Of a DNA stretch of 7,205 nt, positions 1 through 6,982 are shown in pieces. This DNA is from Candidatus Avimonoglobus intestinipullorum (GTDB taxonomy: Bacteria; Bacillota; Clostridia; UBA1381): the NCBI GenBank assembly GCA_018714645.1, contig DVND01000169.1, positions 1-7,205 on the forward strand, in the 5' to 3' direction. Position numbers and translations under genes: made by a program. Position 1 is the first letter of the stretch. Each line of letters starts with the position of its first letter. Below the pieces are notes generated by a model. It made no database searches. It was not told the origin of the DNA and saw nothing but the letters and a program-made list of their open reading frames with translations.

Positions 1-1
1 G

Positions 2-736
2 GGGATGCACCGGCTGGGAATCGCCTACAATTCAGTTTCAGAGCTTGTTAAAATCTTTGGGATGCAGTTCATTGAACCCTGCGGAATGTACACCCATCTT
101 TGTTGTTCAGACAGCTTGCTGCCTGATGATATCGCATTTACAAAAACCCAGATCGACCGCTTTTACGGCTTGGTAAATCTTTTGAAAAACAGAGGTATAA
201 GCATTCCCAAATTACATATCCAAAGCAGTTACGGGCTGCTGAACTATCCAGATATCACATGCGATTATGTTCGATGCGGGATCGCCCTGTATGGCGTGCA
301 AAGCACGCCGGACGACAATACCGTAATGCACCTTGACCTGCGGCCGGTGCTTTCTGTGAAATCAAAAGTGATCCATTTGCTGAAAGTCCCAAAGGGAGAA
401 TATGTGGGATATGGCCGGGCATTTTTAGCAGAGCGGGACAGCGTGATTGCCGTTTTGTCCATCGGATACGGCGACGGGATTCCAAGAACACTTTCCTGTG
501 GGAATGGAAGCGTTCTCATCGGCGGGCAATACGCCCCGATCGTGGGGCGCATCAGCATGGATCAGCTTTCCGTAGACATCACCGACATCGCAAACGTTTC
601 AGTTGGGGACACGGCAACAATTATATCCGACGGCACGGGCAGCCCTCTATCCGCTCCAACGGTTGCAGCCGAGACACAGAGTATCAGCAATGAATTGCTG
701 AGCAGATTGAGCACAAGGCTGTACAAAAACGCATAA
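2..736 (+). CDS. VanT-type alanine/serine racemase, C-terminal part (5' truncated by window edge)
   Basis: PLP-dependent amino-acid racemase (alanine racemase family), interconverting L- and D-alanine or, in VanT proteins, L- and D-serine for peptidoglycan precursors. The frame is open to the window edge and reads GMHRLG, matching the family's DTGMxRLG motif inside the TIM barrel, so the ATG at position 5 is internal and the N-terminal half, including the PLP lysine, is missing. Counting that Met as residue 1, I see the barrel His in MYTHLCCSDS (H31), HIQSSYGLLN (71-80), the PLP-contacting Arg in VRCGIALYG (R90), YVGYGRAF (133-140), the catalytic Tyr in SIGYGDG (Y155) and the substrate-binding MDQ (185-187). 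All expected C-terminal catalytic residues are present and the frame ends normally. The HLCxSDSL and QSSYGLLNYP wording resembles, from memory, the racemase domain of VanT rather than housekeeping Alr. The acyltransferase-like membrane half that would prove VanT lies outside the window. Confidence 0.93.
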   Translation, partial: GMHRLGIAYNSVSELVKIFGMQFIEPCGMYTHLCCSDSLLPDDIAFTKTQIDRFYGLVNLLKNRGISIPKLHIQSSYGLLNYPDITCDYVRCGIALYGVQSTPDDNTVMHLDLRPVLSVKSKVIHLLKVPKGEYVGYGRAFLAERDSVIAVLSIGYGDGIPRTLSCGNGSVLIGGQYAPIVGRISMDQLSVDITDIANVSVGDTATIISDGTGSPLSAPTVAAETQSISNELLSRLSTRLYKNA

Positions 737-746
737 GATTGAATAC

Positions 747-774
747 GAAACGGCATGGAATCCCATGCCGTTTC
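747..774. terminator. Bidirectional hairpin terminator between convergent genes
   Basis: A perfect 12-bp inverted repeat (gaaacggcatgg / ccatgccgtttc) with a 4-base aatc loop begins 10 bases after the racemase stop and ends 14 bases before the SLH-gene stop on the other strand. On the plus strand a T5 run follows at 783-787, 8 bases after the stem. On the minus strand the nearest T5 run is the complement of 725-729, about 17 bases away. The hairpin is strong but neither T tract abuts it, so its efficiency is uncertain. Its position between convergent genes makes shared termination the natural reading. Confidence 0.75.
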
Positions 775-788
775 TGAATCGGTTTTTA

Positions 789-3095
789 TCATTGCTTCAC
801 TGTAATCGCCCGAACAATGCCGCCTTTTGCAATGGTCTTATCAGAATAAATCTGAACTGTATGAATGGAATTTAATGCCGTCAAATCATCGATGGACAAC
901 GTCTTATAATTGGAAGTGTCTGTGATATCCACAATCAATACATCATCCGACATTTTATAGACGGTTCCATCCAGCATAATCCGCGTCCCCTCAACAGCTT
1001 CCACACTGTCACTAGAGGCAATCAGGGTCATCCGCTGCAATTCCGTTAAATTTCCGCCTTCTATTTTAAATTGTACCGGCTCATTCAACACAACATTGAA
1101 ATTGATGTTAGAAGAATAAGTTGTCATTGCGCCGTCCATGTAAATTTTATACGTCCCTGAATAGGTGTCACCCGCCGCTTGATCCGTCTTGCTCTTTAAA
1201 ATACCGCATTCATAGGTGCCGCTTAAATCCTTGACATAGAGCAGGCCAATATCTCCAAAGGCGTTTGCGCTGATAGATGCAATTAATTTGCTCTCCGGGA
1301 TCTCCGTAACATCCAGCGTGTCAAAATTTAAGGTTTCCAGCGTCACGGTTTCGCTGTCGTCATCGCTGGTGCGCTGGATGATTTTCACATCCCTCAGCAC
1401 CGTCTTCCCGCCCAGCGTCCTGTTCGTAACATCCAGCGCGCCATAGGCGTCTGATGACCCGGCTTTTGTCATGCTGACAACGCCGTTCTCATAGGTCAGA
1501 TGCATCAAGTCGCCAATGTAGTCCTTGTAGTCGCGGTCTGTCACATATACATATGTCCCGCCGTCCGGCATGAACATCTCCGCCACAACCTCAGAAGCGC
1601 CTTCATTTGCCCCACTGTCCGCAATGCGCGTATAGGTCGACATCACAACGCCATAATCAAATTCATTAAAATCCGACAATTCCACAACAAACGCAACCTC
1701 GTCATCCTTGCCCAGCAACAACGTAACCTTGTCGCCGATTGCATAGCTACCCGCCGACGCATCCAGCATCGCCGTCGCCGCATCCGTTGCGATGGTATAT
1801 TCCTTGCCGCCCACGGTGACGCTTGTCACATAAGCTTTACTGGGCTGCGCATCATAATAGATACCGGTGACTTTTTTCGTATATACGTCCATGACATTGG
1901 TCTTGGTGTTGTAATAAACAACGTCGTTTTTCTGGATATCCTCCAACGTCGCCGCTGTGCCGTCCCGGTACACTGTCAGATTTTCCTTGTTGATCGGGAT
2001 CCCGCCGATCGTGTCATCCTGCGCGGTATAGTCTTTTTCTGCCAATACCGGCTCTACCGCGCTCTCCGTGGAATCCACCACCGCAAAAGACCAATTACCA
2101 TAGGTATCGCCGTAAAAGGTCAGGTCCGTGTCCTCTTTAATCGATCCCTTTACTGCACTGTAAGTGGATTTTGCATAGTCCAAATATGTGACAAAGGTAT
2201 TATCGAATTTATAGGTGCTCTTTTCACCCGTTTCCGTCTGATACTCAATGGAATTATCGCTGTTCACCTTGGTAACGACCACATTCATGGAGGCCAGTTC
2301 CTGCTCGGTGAACTGCTTCATTTTCTGGGCGCTTGTCAGCACCAGCGTCCCCATTTTCCCCACTTCGGATAAGATATCAGTATTTTCTACCTGGAATACA
2401 CCCTCAGAAGTCCGCAGCTGGTCTGAATTCAGAGAAACATCCTCGTTTTTAGACGCAATGATGAAGCAGTCCTCCAATACTGTGTACCCCAGCGATTCCA
2501 ATAAATTCTGATCCGTCTGGCCGTTGACGTCTTCAAACAGCACACGGTCGACCAAAATTGCCGCCGAAGCCCTGTTGATGGGGTCGTTGGCCGCATAGCT
2601 CATCCCTTCGGTCAAGCCCAAGGCCGCCGCCTGGTCGAGATAGTTATTGGGCCAGAAATAGCCCACGTCCGCCTCCTGATACTGCAAAATCCTGCACAGC
2701 ACCGTCAGCGCTTCCGCATAAGTAATCTCTTTATCAGGCTGGAACGTCCCATCCGCATAACCCACTATCAGGCTGTTCTGCGATACATAGTTGATATAAG
2801 GCACCGACCACAGCCCTTGGGGTACATCATAAAATTTTGATGCGCCTGAATTGGACTTCGCCGTTGTTTCTTTATTCAAAGCACAAACAACGATTTTTGC
2901 AAATTCCGCCCGCGTCAAGGTGTTTTCCGGGCGGAACGTCCCATCGTCATACCCGGACAGAATCCCAAAATCCTCCAGGCGTTCCACCGCCTGGTAATAT
3001 GAATCATTTTCGTTTACATCGGTGTAGGCATATGCCGCCGGGAACATCCCCAGCGCCAGCACCGCCGCCAATGCAGCACTTATTAACCGTTTCAT
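789..3095 (-). CDS. Secreted S-layer homology (SLH) domain protein, fourth gene of the exporter operon
   Basis: 768-aa exported cell-surface protein. Residues 1-23 form a signal peptide (MKR, hydrophobic stretch, cleavage after AYA). Three SLH domains follow: about 24-70 (GYDDGTFRPENTLTRAE), 89-135 (GYADGTFQPDKEITYAE) and a shorter one at 149-185 (ANDPINRAS). SLH triads bind pyruvylated secondary cell-wall polymers, so the mature protein should sit in the wall. Only the first has the canonical TRAE; the second has TYAE and the third NRAS, which may weaken binding. Residues 190-768 are acidic and Thr/Val/Asp-rich, predicted beta, with recurring short units (about 389-408, 453-472, 527-545); I recognise no enzymatic motif and no second membrane segment. 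An upstream extension of 37 codons is open, but it overlaps the permease gene and encodes an Arg-rich non-signal stretch. The ATG chosen has AGGGAGGA at 3101-3108, 6 bases upstream of the start counted from GGAGG. The permease stop is 16 bases upstream with no terminator between, so co-transcription is likely. Role in export is unknown. Confidence 0.9.
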   Translation of the reverse strand: MKRLISAALAAVLALGMFPAAYAYTDVNENDSYYQAVERLEDFGILSGYDDGTFRPENTLTRAEFAKIVVCALNKETTAKSNSGASKFYDVPQGLWSVPYINYVSQNSLIVGYADGTFQPDKEITYAEALTVLCRILQYQEADVGYFWPNNYLDQAAALGLTEGMSYAANDPINRASAAILVDRVLFEDVNGQTDQNLLESLGYTVLEDCFIIASKNEDVSLNSDQLRTSEGVFQVENTDILSEVGKMGTLVLTSAQKMKQFTEQELASMNVVVTKVNSDNSIEYQTETGEKSTYKFDNTFVTYLDYAKSTYSAVKGSIKEDTDLTFYGDTYGNWSFAVVDSTESAVEPVLAEKDYTAQDDTIGGIPINKENLTVYRDGTAATLEDIQKNDVVYYNTKTNVMDVYTKKVTGIYYDAQPSKAYVTSVTVGGKEYTIATDAATAMLDASAGSYAIGDKVTLLLGKDDEVAFVVELSDFNEFDYGVVMSTYTRIADSGANEGASEVVAEMFMPDGGTYVYVTDRDYKDYIGDLMHLTYENGVVSMTKAGSSDAYGALDVTNRTLGGKTVLRDVKIIQRTSDDDSETVTLETLNFDTLDVTEIPESKLIASISANAFGDIGLLYVKDLSGTYECGILKSKTDQAAGDTYSGTYKIYMDGAMTTYSSNINFNVVLNEPVQFKIEGGNLTELQRMTLIASSDSVEAVEGTRIMLDGTVYKMSDDVLIVDITDTSNYKTLSIDDLTALNSIHTVQIYSDKTIAKGGIVRAITVKQ

Positions 3096-3100
3096 GTATA

Positions 3101-3108
3101 TCCTCCCT
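3101..3108 (-). promoter_or_regulatory. Ribosome binding site of the SLH gene
   Basis: AGGGAGGA on the minus strand, 6 bases from the end of GGAGG to the ATG at 3095. It decides the start against a longer open frame reaching 3206. The same 8-mer, continuing as TAT, precedes the adaptor gene at 6975-6982. Confidence 0.8.
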
Positions 3109-3111
3109 GCT

Positions 3112-4296
3112 TTATTCTGAACGCAACGCTTCAATCGGATGCAGCTTCGCCGCCTTGCGCGCCGGCGCAATGCCAAAGAACACGCCGATGAAAACCGCAA
3201 ACCCAAACGACATCATCACCATATTTGTCTGCACTGCAAACTCCATGCCCATCGCCGGCGTTATAACCTGCCCCAGGCCGATCCCAACGCCAATCCCAAC
3301 AACACCGCCCATTGCGCTTAGAATAATAGACTCTATCAAAAATTGCAGCAGGATATCCGTTGTCCGCGCGCCGATCGCTTTTCGGATCCCGATTTCCCGC
3401 GTCCGTTCGCTCACTGTCACCGTCATGATATTCATAATGCCGATACCGCCGACTACCAGCGAAATCGCAGCGATACCCGCCAGCATTGTCGTCAGCATCC
3501 CCATTATCTCATTCATGGTATCCAACATTGCAGCAATGCTGGATACACGGTACCCGGAATCATCGCCCAGCTTCCGCGTCATAAAATCCTGCAATGCGTC
3601 TACTGCCTGTTCAACGGTATCCTCTGTGGTAGCTTCCAGATAAAATGTAGAGATGGTCTTATTCTTTAAAAACCGCGTCGCCGTTGTATAGGGGATCGTA
3701 ACCTTGTTATCCTCCGAATTTTCCGTCGAATCCCCTGATTCTTCATACAGGCCGATAATCGTAAACTGCTTCCCGTTCAGCTTGATGGTCTGCCCCACCG
3801 GGTCCATACCGCCAAACAGCTCATTTTGGATATACGTCCCAACAACCGCCACATATGCGCGCTTGGAAACGTCGCTATCACCGATAAACCGCCCGCTGGT
3901 CAGCTTGACGTTCTGGATGGATTCATACGCAGCATCCGACGCATCCAACGATGTGGAAAAATTTGTCCTGCCTATTTTAGCCTGCGCCGTGCTGGTAATA
4001 TAAGGGGAGACACCGTTTAACAGATCCGGGTTTTCGCTGACAAATTCCTGCAAATCCTCCAGCTCCACCGTCCTGGACGTGGCCCGCCGCGTAATATTCA
4101 CCGTAATCAGCTTGGTGCCGAGCTCTGACAGGGAATCGGTTATGGATTTTGTCGCGCCGCCGCCGATGCCCGTCAACAGGATCACAGACGCCACGCCGAT
4201 AACAATCCCCAGCATCGTCAAAGCCGAACGGCCTTTGTTGCCGTTGATGCTCTTCGCTGACATCTTAACAGACTGCGTAAGTTTGGTCAAGATCAT
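3112..4296 (-). CDS. MacB/FtsX-type ABC transporter permease (YknZ-like)
   Basis: 394-aa membrane subunit of a type VII (MacB-fold) ABC transporter. It couples cytoplasmic ATP hydrolysis to movement of an extracytoplasmic domain rather than forming a classical channel. Order of parts: cytoplasmic N-terminus; TM1 about 25-45 (LGIVIGVASVILL); a large extracytoplasmic MacB_PCD domain about 46-265; then the FtsX-type domain with TM2 about 268-292, TM3 about 315-345 and TM4 about 355-377. TREIGIRKAIGA (299-310) after TM2 and ARKAAKLHPIEALR (379-392) at the C-terminus are hallmarks of MacB permeases. Length and four-TM layout are normal for the split form; E. coli MacB has the ATPase fused. The ATG start overlaps the ATPase stop by four bases (ATGA), implying translational coupling; only a G-rich stretch upstream resembles an RBS. 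Nearest characterised relatives are B. subtilis YknZ and bacteriocin-related exporters. The substrate is unknown. Confidence 0.95.
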   Translation of the reverse strand: MILTKLTQSVKMSAKSINGNKGRSALTMLGIVIGVASVILLTGIGGGATKSITDSLSELGTKLITVNITRRATSRTVELEDLQEFVSENPDLLNGVSPYITSTAQAKIGRTNFSTSLDASDAAYESIQNVKLTSGRFIGDSDVSKRAYVAVVGTYIQNELFGGMDPVGQTIKLNGKQFTIIGLYEESGDSTENSEDNKVTIPYTTATRFLKNKTISTFYLEATTEDTVEQAVDALQDFMTRKLGDDSGYRVSSIAAMLDTMNEIMGMLTTMLAGIAAISLVVGGIGIMNIMTVTVSERTREIGIRKAIGARTTDILLQFLIESIILSAMGGVVGIGVGIGLGQVITPAMGMEFAVQTNMVMMSFGFAVFIGVFFGIAPARKAAKLHPIEALRSE

Positions 4297-5075
4297 GCCG
4301 CCCCACCCCCGTCAAGAGGCGCATCCAAATCCGCCGTTTTTTCCGCGATGTGGTCGTTCAGGTCCGACGCTTTGACATTGGCCGCATCCGCCATATCGTT
4401 TTTGTTATCCATATCCCCAACGATTTTCCCATCCTTGATGGTAATGATCCGCTCCGCCTGCTTGGCGATATTCAAATCATGGGTAATCAGCACGATCGTA
4501 TTCCCCTCCTCATGGAGGTCGTGGAGCATCTGCATAATTTCAATGCCCGATTTCGAGTCCAGCGCGCCCGTCGGTTCGTCAGCGAGAATCAGCGACGGAT
4601 GGTTGGACAACGCCCGGGCTACCGATACCCGCTGCTGCTGCCCGCCGGACAGCTCCGTGGGCTTGTGGTTCATTTTATCCTCCAGGCCAACTTTTTTCAA
4701 TGCTTCAATTGCCAGCTTCCGCCGTTTTCCAGCGGACAATCCTCTATAAATCAGCGGAAGCTCCACATTTTCAATTGCCGTTAATTTAGAAAGCAAATTA
4801 TATTGCTGGAAAATAAAGCCCAGTTTTTTATTCCGCAAGTCCGCCAAATCATTGTCCCGCATTTTACTGCCTTCAATACCGTCTATCCAGTATTTCCCGC
4901 TGGTGGGCACATCCAGACATCCAATCATATTCATCAGGGTGGATTTCCCGGAGCCGGACGGGCCGATAATGGCTACAAATTCATGGGGCCTAATATGCAG
5001 GCTCACGCCATCCAACGCGCGTACCTCCGTGCTGCCCATTTTATAAATTTTTGTTATATTTTCCAATCGAATCAT
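4293..5075 (-). CDS. MacB/LolD-type ABC transporter ATP-binding protein (YknY-like)
   Basis: 260-aa nucleotide-binding subunit that dimerises on the cytoplasmic side and powers the permease encoded next. Numbered from the ATG at 5075, Walker A is GPSGSGKST (38-46), Q-loop FQQ (89-91), signature LSGGQQQR (142-149), Walker B SLILADEP (161-168), D-loop ALDS (171-174) and switch His in THD (H199). All are intact, so the enzyme should be active. MxRLENITKIYKMG, QQYNLLSKLTAIENV and ADEPTGALD are typical of the MacB/LolD/FtsE group. Beyond the core (about 216-260) is an acidic, Ala/Asp-rich tail ending GGGAA that I cannot assign. Starts: GAGAGG at 5085-5090 lies 9 bases from the ATG at 5075 but only 3 from the ATG at 5081, which overlaps the adaptor stop as TGATG. 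I prefer 5075, giving MIRLEN as in relatives; 5081 would add two residues, and a TTG at 5084 is unlikely. Confidence 0.96.
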   Translation of the reverse strand: MIRLENITKIYKMGSTEVRALDGVSLHIRPHEFVAIIGPSGSGKSTLMNMIGCLDVPTSGKYWIDGIEGSKMRDNDLADLRNKKLGFIFQQYNLLSKLTAIENVELPLIYRGLSAGKRRKLAIEALKKVGLEDKMNHKPTELSGGQQQRVSVARALSNHPSLILADEPTGALDSKSGIEIMQMLHDLHEEGNTIVLITHDLNIAKQAERIITIKDGKIVGDMDNKNDMADAANVKASDLNDHIAEKTADLDAPLDGGGAA

Positions 5076-5080
5076 ATGCA

Positions 5081-6967
5081 TCAACCTCTCGGTCCGCCGC
5101 CTGATGGAGCGCCACCGCCGCCGGAAGGAGGCCCACCTGAGCCGCCCATGGATGCGCCGCCGCCCATGCCGCCCATGCCTCCGCTCATACCGCCCATGCC
5201 ACCCATCATCATAGACGAGCTGTCGGAAGTGGTCGCGCTGATTCTCTGAATAATATCCCCTTCTTTGACGCCGCTTAAAACTTCTGTATAATCATCTCCT
5301 GATACGCCGATCTGTACTTCAACCGCCGTAAAGCCTTCCGGCGCCGTTGGCGTATTCCCGCCGCGCTGTGTACCTGTTTGCGCATTTTCATCCGCGGCCG
5401 GTGCAGTTTCTCCGCCGCTTTCCGGCATCCCTGCGGGCGGGCCGCCTGCTGCATCGCCCATACCTTCCGGCGCTTCGCCGGCGTCACCGCCTTCCTGCAT
5501 CTGCCCCGGACGCTGCCCCTGCGGCATTTGGTCATCTTCCGATGCATCTTTCACAAATACATAATTTTTGCCCATAACGGTCCTGATATCGCCTGTCGGA
5601 ACCAGCAGCGTATCCGTGGCGGATTCAACGATAACACTGGCATCCACATTCATACTGGGACGCAGATTGCCCGGCTCATTGATAATGACCTCTGCGTTAT
5701 AAGTTGTAACGCCGTTGGTGGCCGTCCCCTCCACAGACACATTGGTAATTTCACCAATGAACTCTTCTCCTTCCAGTGCGTCACTGGTGATAGACACCTG
5801 CTGCCCCACGGAAACCTTGCTCACATCCAATTCGTCAATTTCCAAATCAAATTTCAGCTTAGAGATATCTGCAACCACCATCAATATTTCTGTGGAATTG
5901 GTCTTGTCGATGGTATCGCCCGCTTTTGCGGTTTTAGTAAGCACCGTACCGCTGATCGGGGATTTGATGCTGTAATCTTCCAGGCTTTCCCGCGATTGCT
6001 GCATCGTCAACTCTGAATTTTCATAAGAAAGCCTGCTGTTTTCGATCTGATTGTCAATAGTAGAGCTGGAAAGCGTCGCAATCACAGCGCCTTCTTCCAC
6101 ATAGTCGCCGTTTTTATAACGCAGGGATTCCACTGTGCCGCTGGTCTCAGCGGTCACAATCCCCTCGTCGGAATATTGTACCGTCCCAGACCCCGGGCTG
6201 ATCATACCATTAATTTCGCCGCCGACCACAAGGCCTGCCGTAAATGCGCCCGGATTTTCAAAGGAAATGGTTACATCATACAGGCTGGACCCATCGGCCT
6301 GCGCCTTGGGATTGGCCTCCTTCTCTGTCACCGTCCCCGTCACGCTGCTCATATGTACGGAACTGGAAATTGTCGCTGTCTGGCCCACGTAAATGTTGTC
6401 AATCTGGGACTGGTTAAACGGCAGCGTCACTTCCAGCATTTTGCTGTTTGCAATATTGGCAATGGTTTCATTCGCATTAATCTCATCCCCAACCTTGCAG
6501 TTCAAATCCGACAGCACGCCGCTGGATTTTGCCGTAACCTGCAGCTTATCCAATTCTTCCAGCGCGTCCTGGTAACTCATCTCCGACTGCTGCAGCGCAA
6601 TTTCCTGCTTCTGCATGTTTAAGTCCGTATCAGAAGTGTCAAATTGGTACAGCACCGCATCCTTTTCCACATAATCGCCCACCTCGTACGGGGAACTGAT
6701 AATGTCTCCGCTGACCATGGAAATAATCTCATACCGCTCGTTTGGTTCTACAGCCGCGCTGCCTGTGATGGTCACCTCCACATCGCCCCGCGTAACCAAG
6801 TCCGTCTGGACTGCATCATCGCTCATGGCGGCCTGTTTGTTTTCCTGCACTTTTTTATATACCACAAACACACCCGCAGCCAGTGCAATCACCACCAGCA
6901 CTGCGACCTTTTTTTTCGTTGGCTTAATTATTTGTATGACTTTTTTACCGAATGCGCCTTTCGCCAC
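5081..6967 (-). CDS. HlyD/MacA-type efflux adaptor with two tandem lipoyl/barrel modules and a Met-Gly-rich tail
   Basis: 628-aa extracytoplasmic adaptor of the exporter, anchored by an N-terminal membrane helix (21-38, VAVLVVIALAAGVFVVYK) after a Lys-rich cytoplasmic start. MacA/YknX proteins form a ring on the permease and assist export. Relatives are usually about 350-420 aa with one lipoyl/hairpin/barrel unit; here there are two. Module A (about 79-255) has SGDIISSPYEVGDYVEKDAVLYQ, a short hairpin (about 110-142), then SSGVLSDLNCKVGDEI and a barrel. Module B (about 270-448) has SGTVESLRYKNGDYVEEGAV, hairpin about 303-332, then PISGTVLTKTAKAGDTI and a barrel. The membrane-proximal domain (450-580) is interrupted by a Gly/Pro/Met-rich linker (about 481-546). 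Residues 586-628 form a Met-Gly-rich tail with eight Met. The hairpins are far too short to meet TolC, as expected for a monoderm. Start: GGGAGG (6976-6981) is only 2 bases from the ATG at 6973 but 8 from the GTG at 6967, so GTG is preferred; a TTG at 6985 lies upstream of the RBS. Confidence 0.93.
   Translation of the reverse strand: MAKGAFGKKVIQIIKPTKKKVAVLVVIALAAGVFVVYKKVQENKQAAMSDDAVQTDLVTRGDVEVTITGSAAVEPNERYEIISMVSGDIISSPYEVGDYVEKDAVLYQFDTSDTDLNMQKQEIALQQSEMSYQDALEELDKLQVTAKSSGVLSDLNCKVGDEINANETIANIANSKMLEVTLPFNQSQIDNIYVGQTATISSSVHMSSVTGTVTEKEANPKAQADGSSLYDVTISFENPGAFTAGLVVGGEINGMISPGSGTVQYSDEGIVTAETSGTVESLRYKNGDYVEEGAVIATLSSSTIDNQIENSRLSYENSELTMQQSRESLEDYSIKSPISGTVLTKTAKAGDTIDKTNSTEILMVVADISKLKFDLEIDELDVSKVSVGQQVSITSDALEGEEFIGEITNVSVEGTATNGVTTYNAEVIINEPGNLRPSMNVDASVIVESATDTLLVPTGDIRTVMGKNYVFVKDASEDDQMPQGQRPGQMQEGGDAGEAPEGMGDAAGGPPAGMPESGGETAPAADENAQTGTQRGGNTPTAPEGFTAVEVQIGVSGDDYTEVLSGVKEGDIIQRISATTSDSSSMMMGGMGGMSGGMGGMGGGASMGGSGGPPSGGGGAPSGGGPRG
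5084..5212 (-). repeat. Low-complexity Met-Gly-rich tail coding repeat of the adaptor gene
   Basis: Imperfect 9-base tandem units, read on the plus strand as gccgcccat with variants (dense over about 5141-5211), encode repeated Met-Gly-Gly triplets at the adaptor C-terminus. The remainder towards 5084 encodes Gly/Pro/Ser. The repeat is in frame and intact. Its structure makes it prone to copy-number change by slippage. Confidence 0.8.
5330..5527 (-). repeat. Low-complexity Gly/Pro/Met/Glu-rich linker segment within the adaptor gene
   Basis: Codes for about residues 481-546 of the adaptor, rich in Gly, Pro, Glu, Gln, Ala and Met (PQGQRPGQMQEGG, GPPAGMPESGG). It interrupts the membrane-proximal domain between NYVFVKDASEDD and APEGFTAVEVQIG, two stretches that are normally adjacent beta elements in MacA-like adaptors. 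It is probably disordered. There is no frameshift. Confidence 0.7.
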
Positions 6968-6974
6968 TGTCATA

Positions 6975-6982
6975 TCCTCCCT
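6975..6982 (-). promoter_or_regulatory. Ribosome binding site of the adaptor gene
   Basis: AGGGAGGA on the minus strand, identical to the SLH-gene site and likewise followed by TAT. The last G of GGAGG is 2 bases from an ATG (6973) but 8 from the GTG at 6967. It therefore favours GTG and rules out the TTG upstream of it at 6985. Confidence 0.75.

Noticed and set aside
1500..2372. 290-codon plus-strand open frame opposite the SLH gene
   Set aside because: It lies wholly antisense to a well-supported coding region, has no clear RBS, and its His/Arg/Ile-rich translation matches no family; it is a shadow of codon bias.
789..2528. SLH protein as an OmpM-like outer-membrane beta barrel replacing TolC
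   Set aside because: OmpM proteins have a single SLH domain followed by amphipathic strands and usually an aromatic C-terminus. Here there are three SLH domains, small repeated soluble-looking units and a C-terminus ending VKQ, and nothing else indicates a diderm.
3093..3206. Extension of the SLH protein by 37 residues upstream to 3206
   Set aside because: The extension overlaps the permease gene by about 95 bases, is Arg-rich, lacks an evident RBS and would bury the signal peptide.
2837..3643. 268-codon plus-strand open frame across the SLH/permease junction
   Set aside because: It is antisense to two well-supported genes and their intergenic RBS, with Pro/Ile/Ser-rich composition typical of antisense translation.
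5141..5211. Short tandem repeats considered as a CRISPR or regulatory array
   Set aside because: Units are 9 bases, contiguous, without spacers and in frame with the adaptor; they are coding low complexity.
4803..5249. Plus-strand frame encoding a Pro-rich peptide with PPMPPMPP repeats
   Set aside because: This is the complement of the adaptor's Met-Gly repeat and of the ATPase gene; the proline repeat is a mirror artefact.
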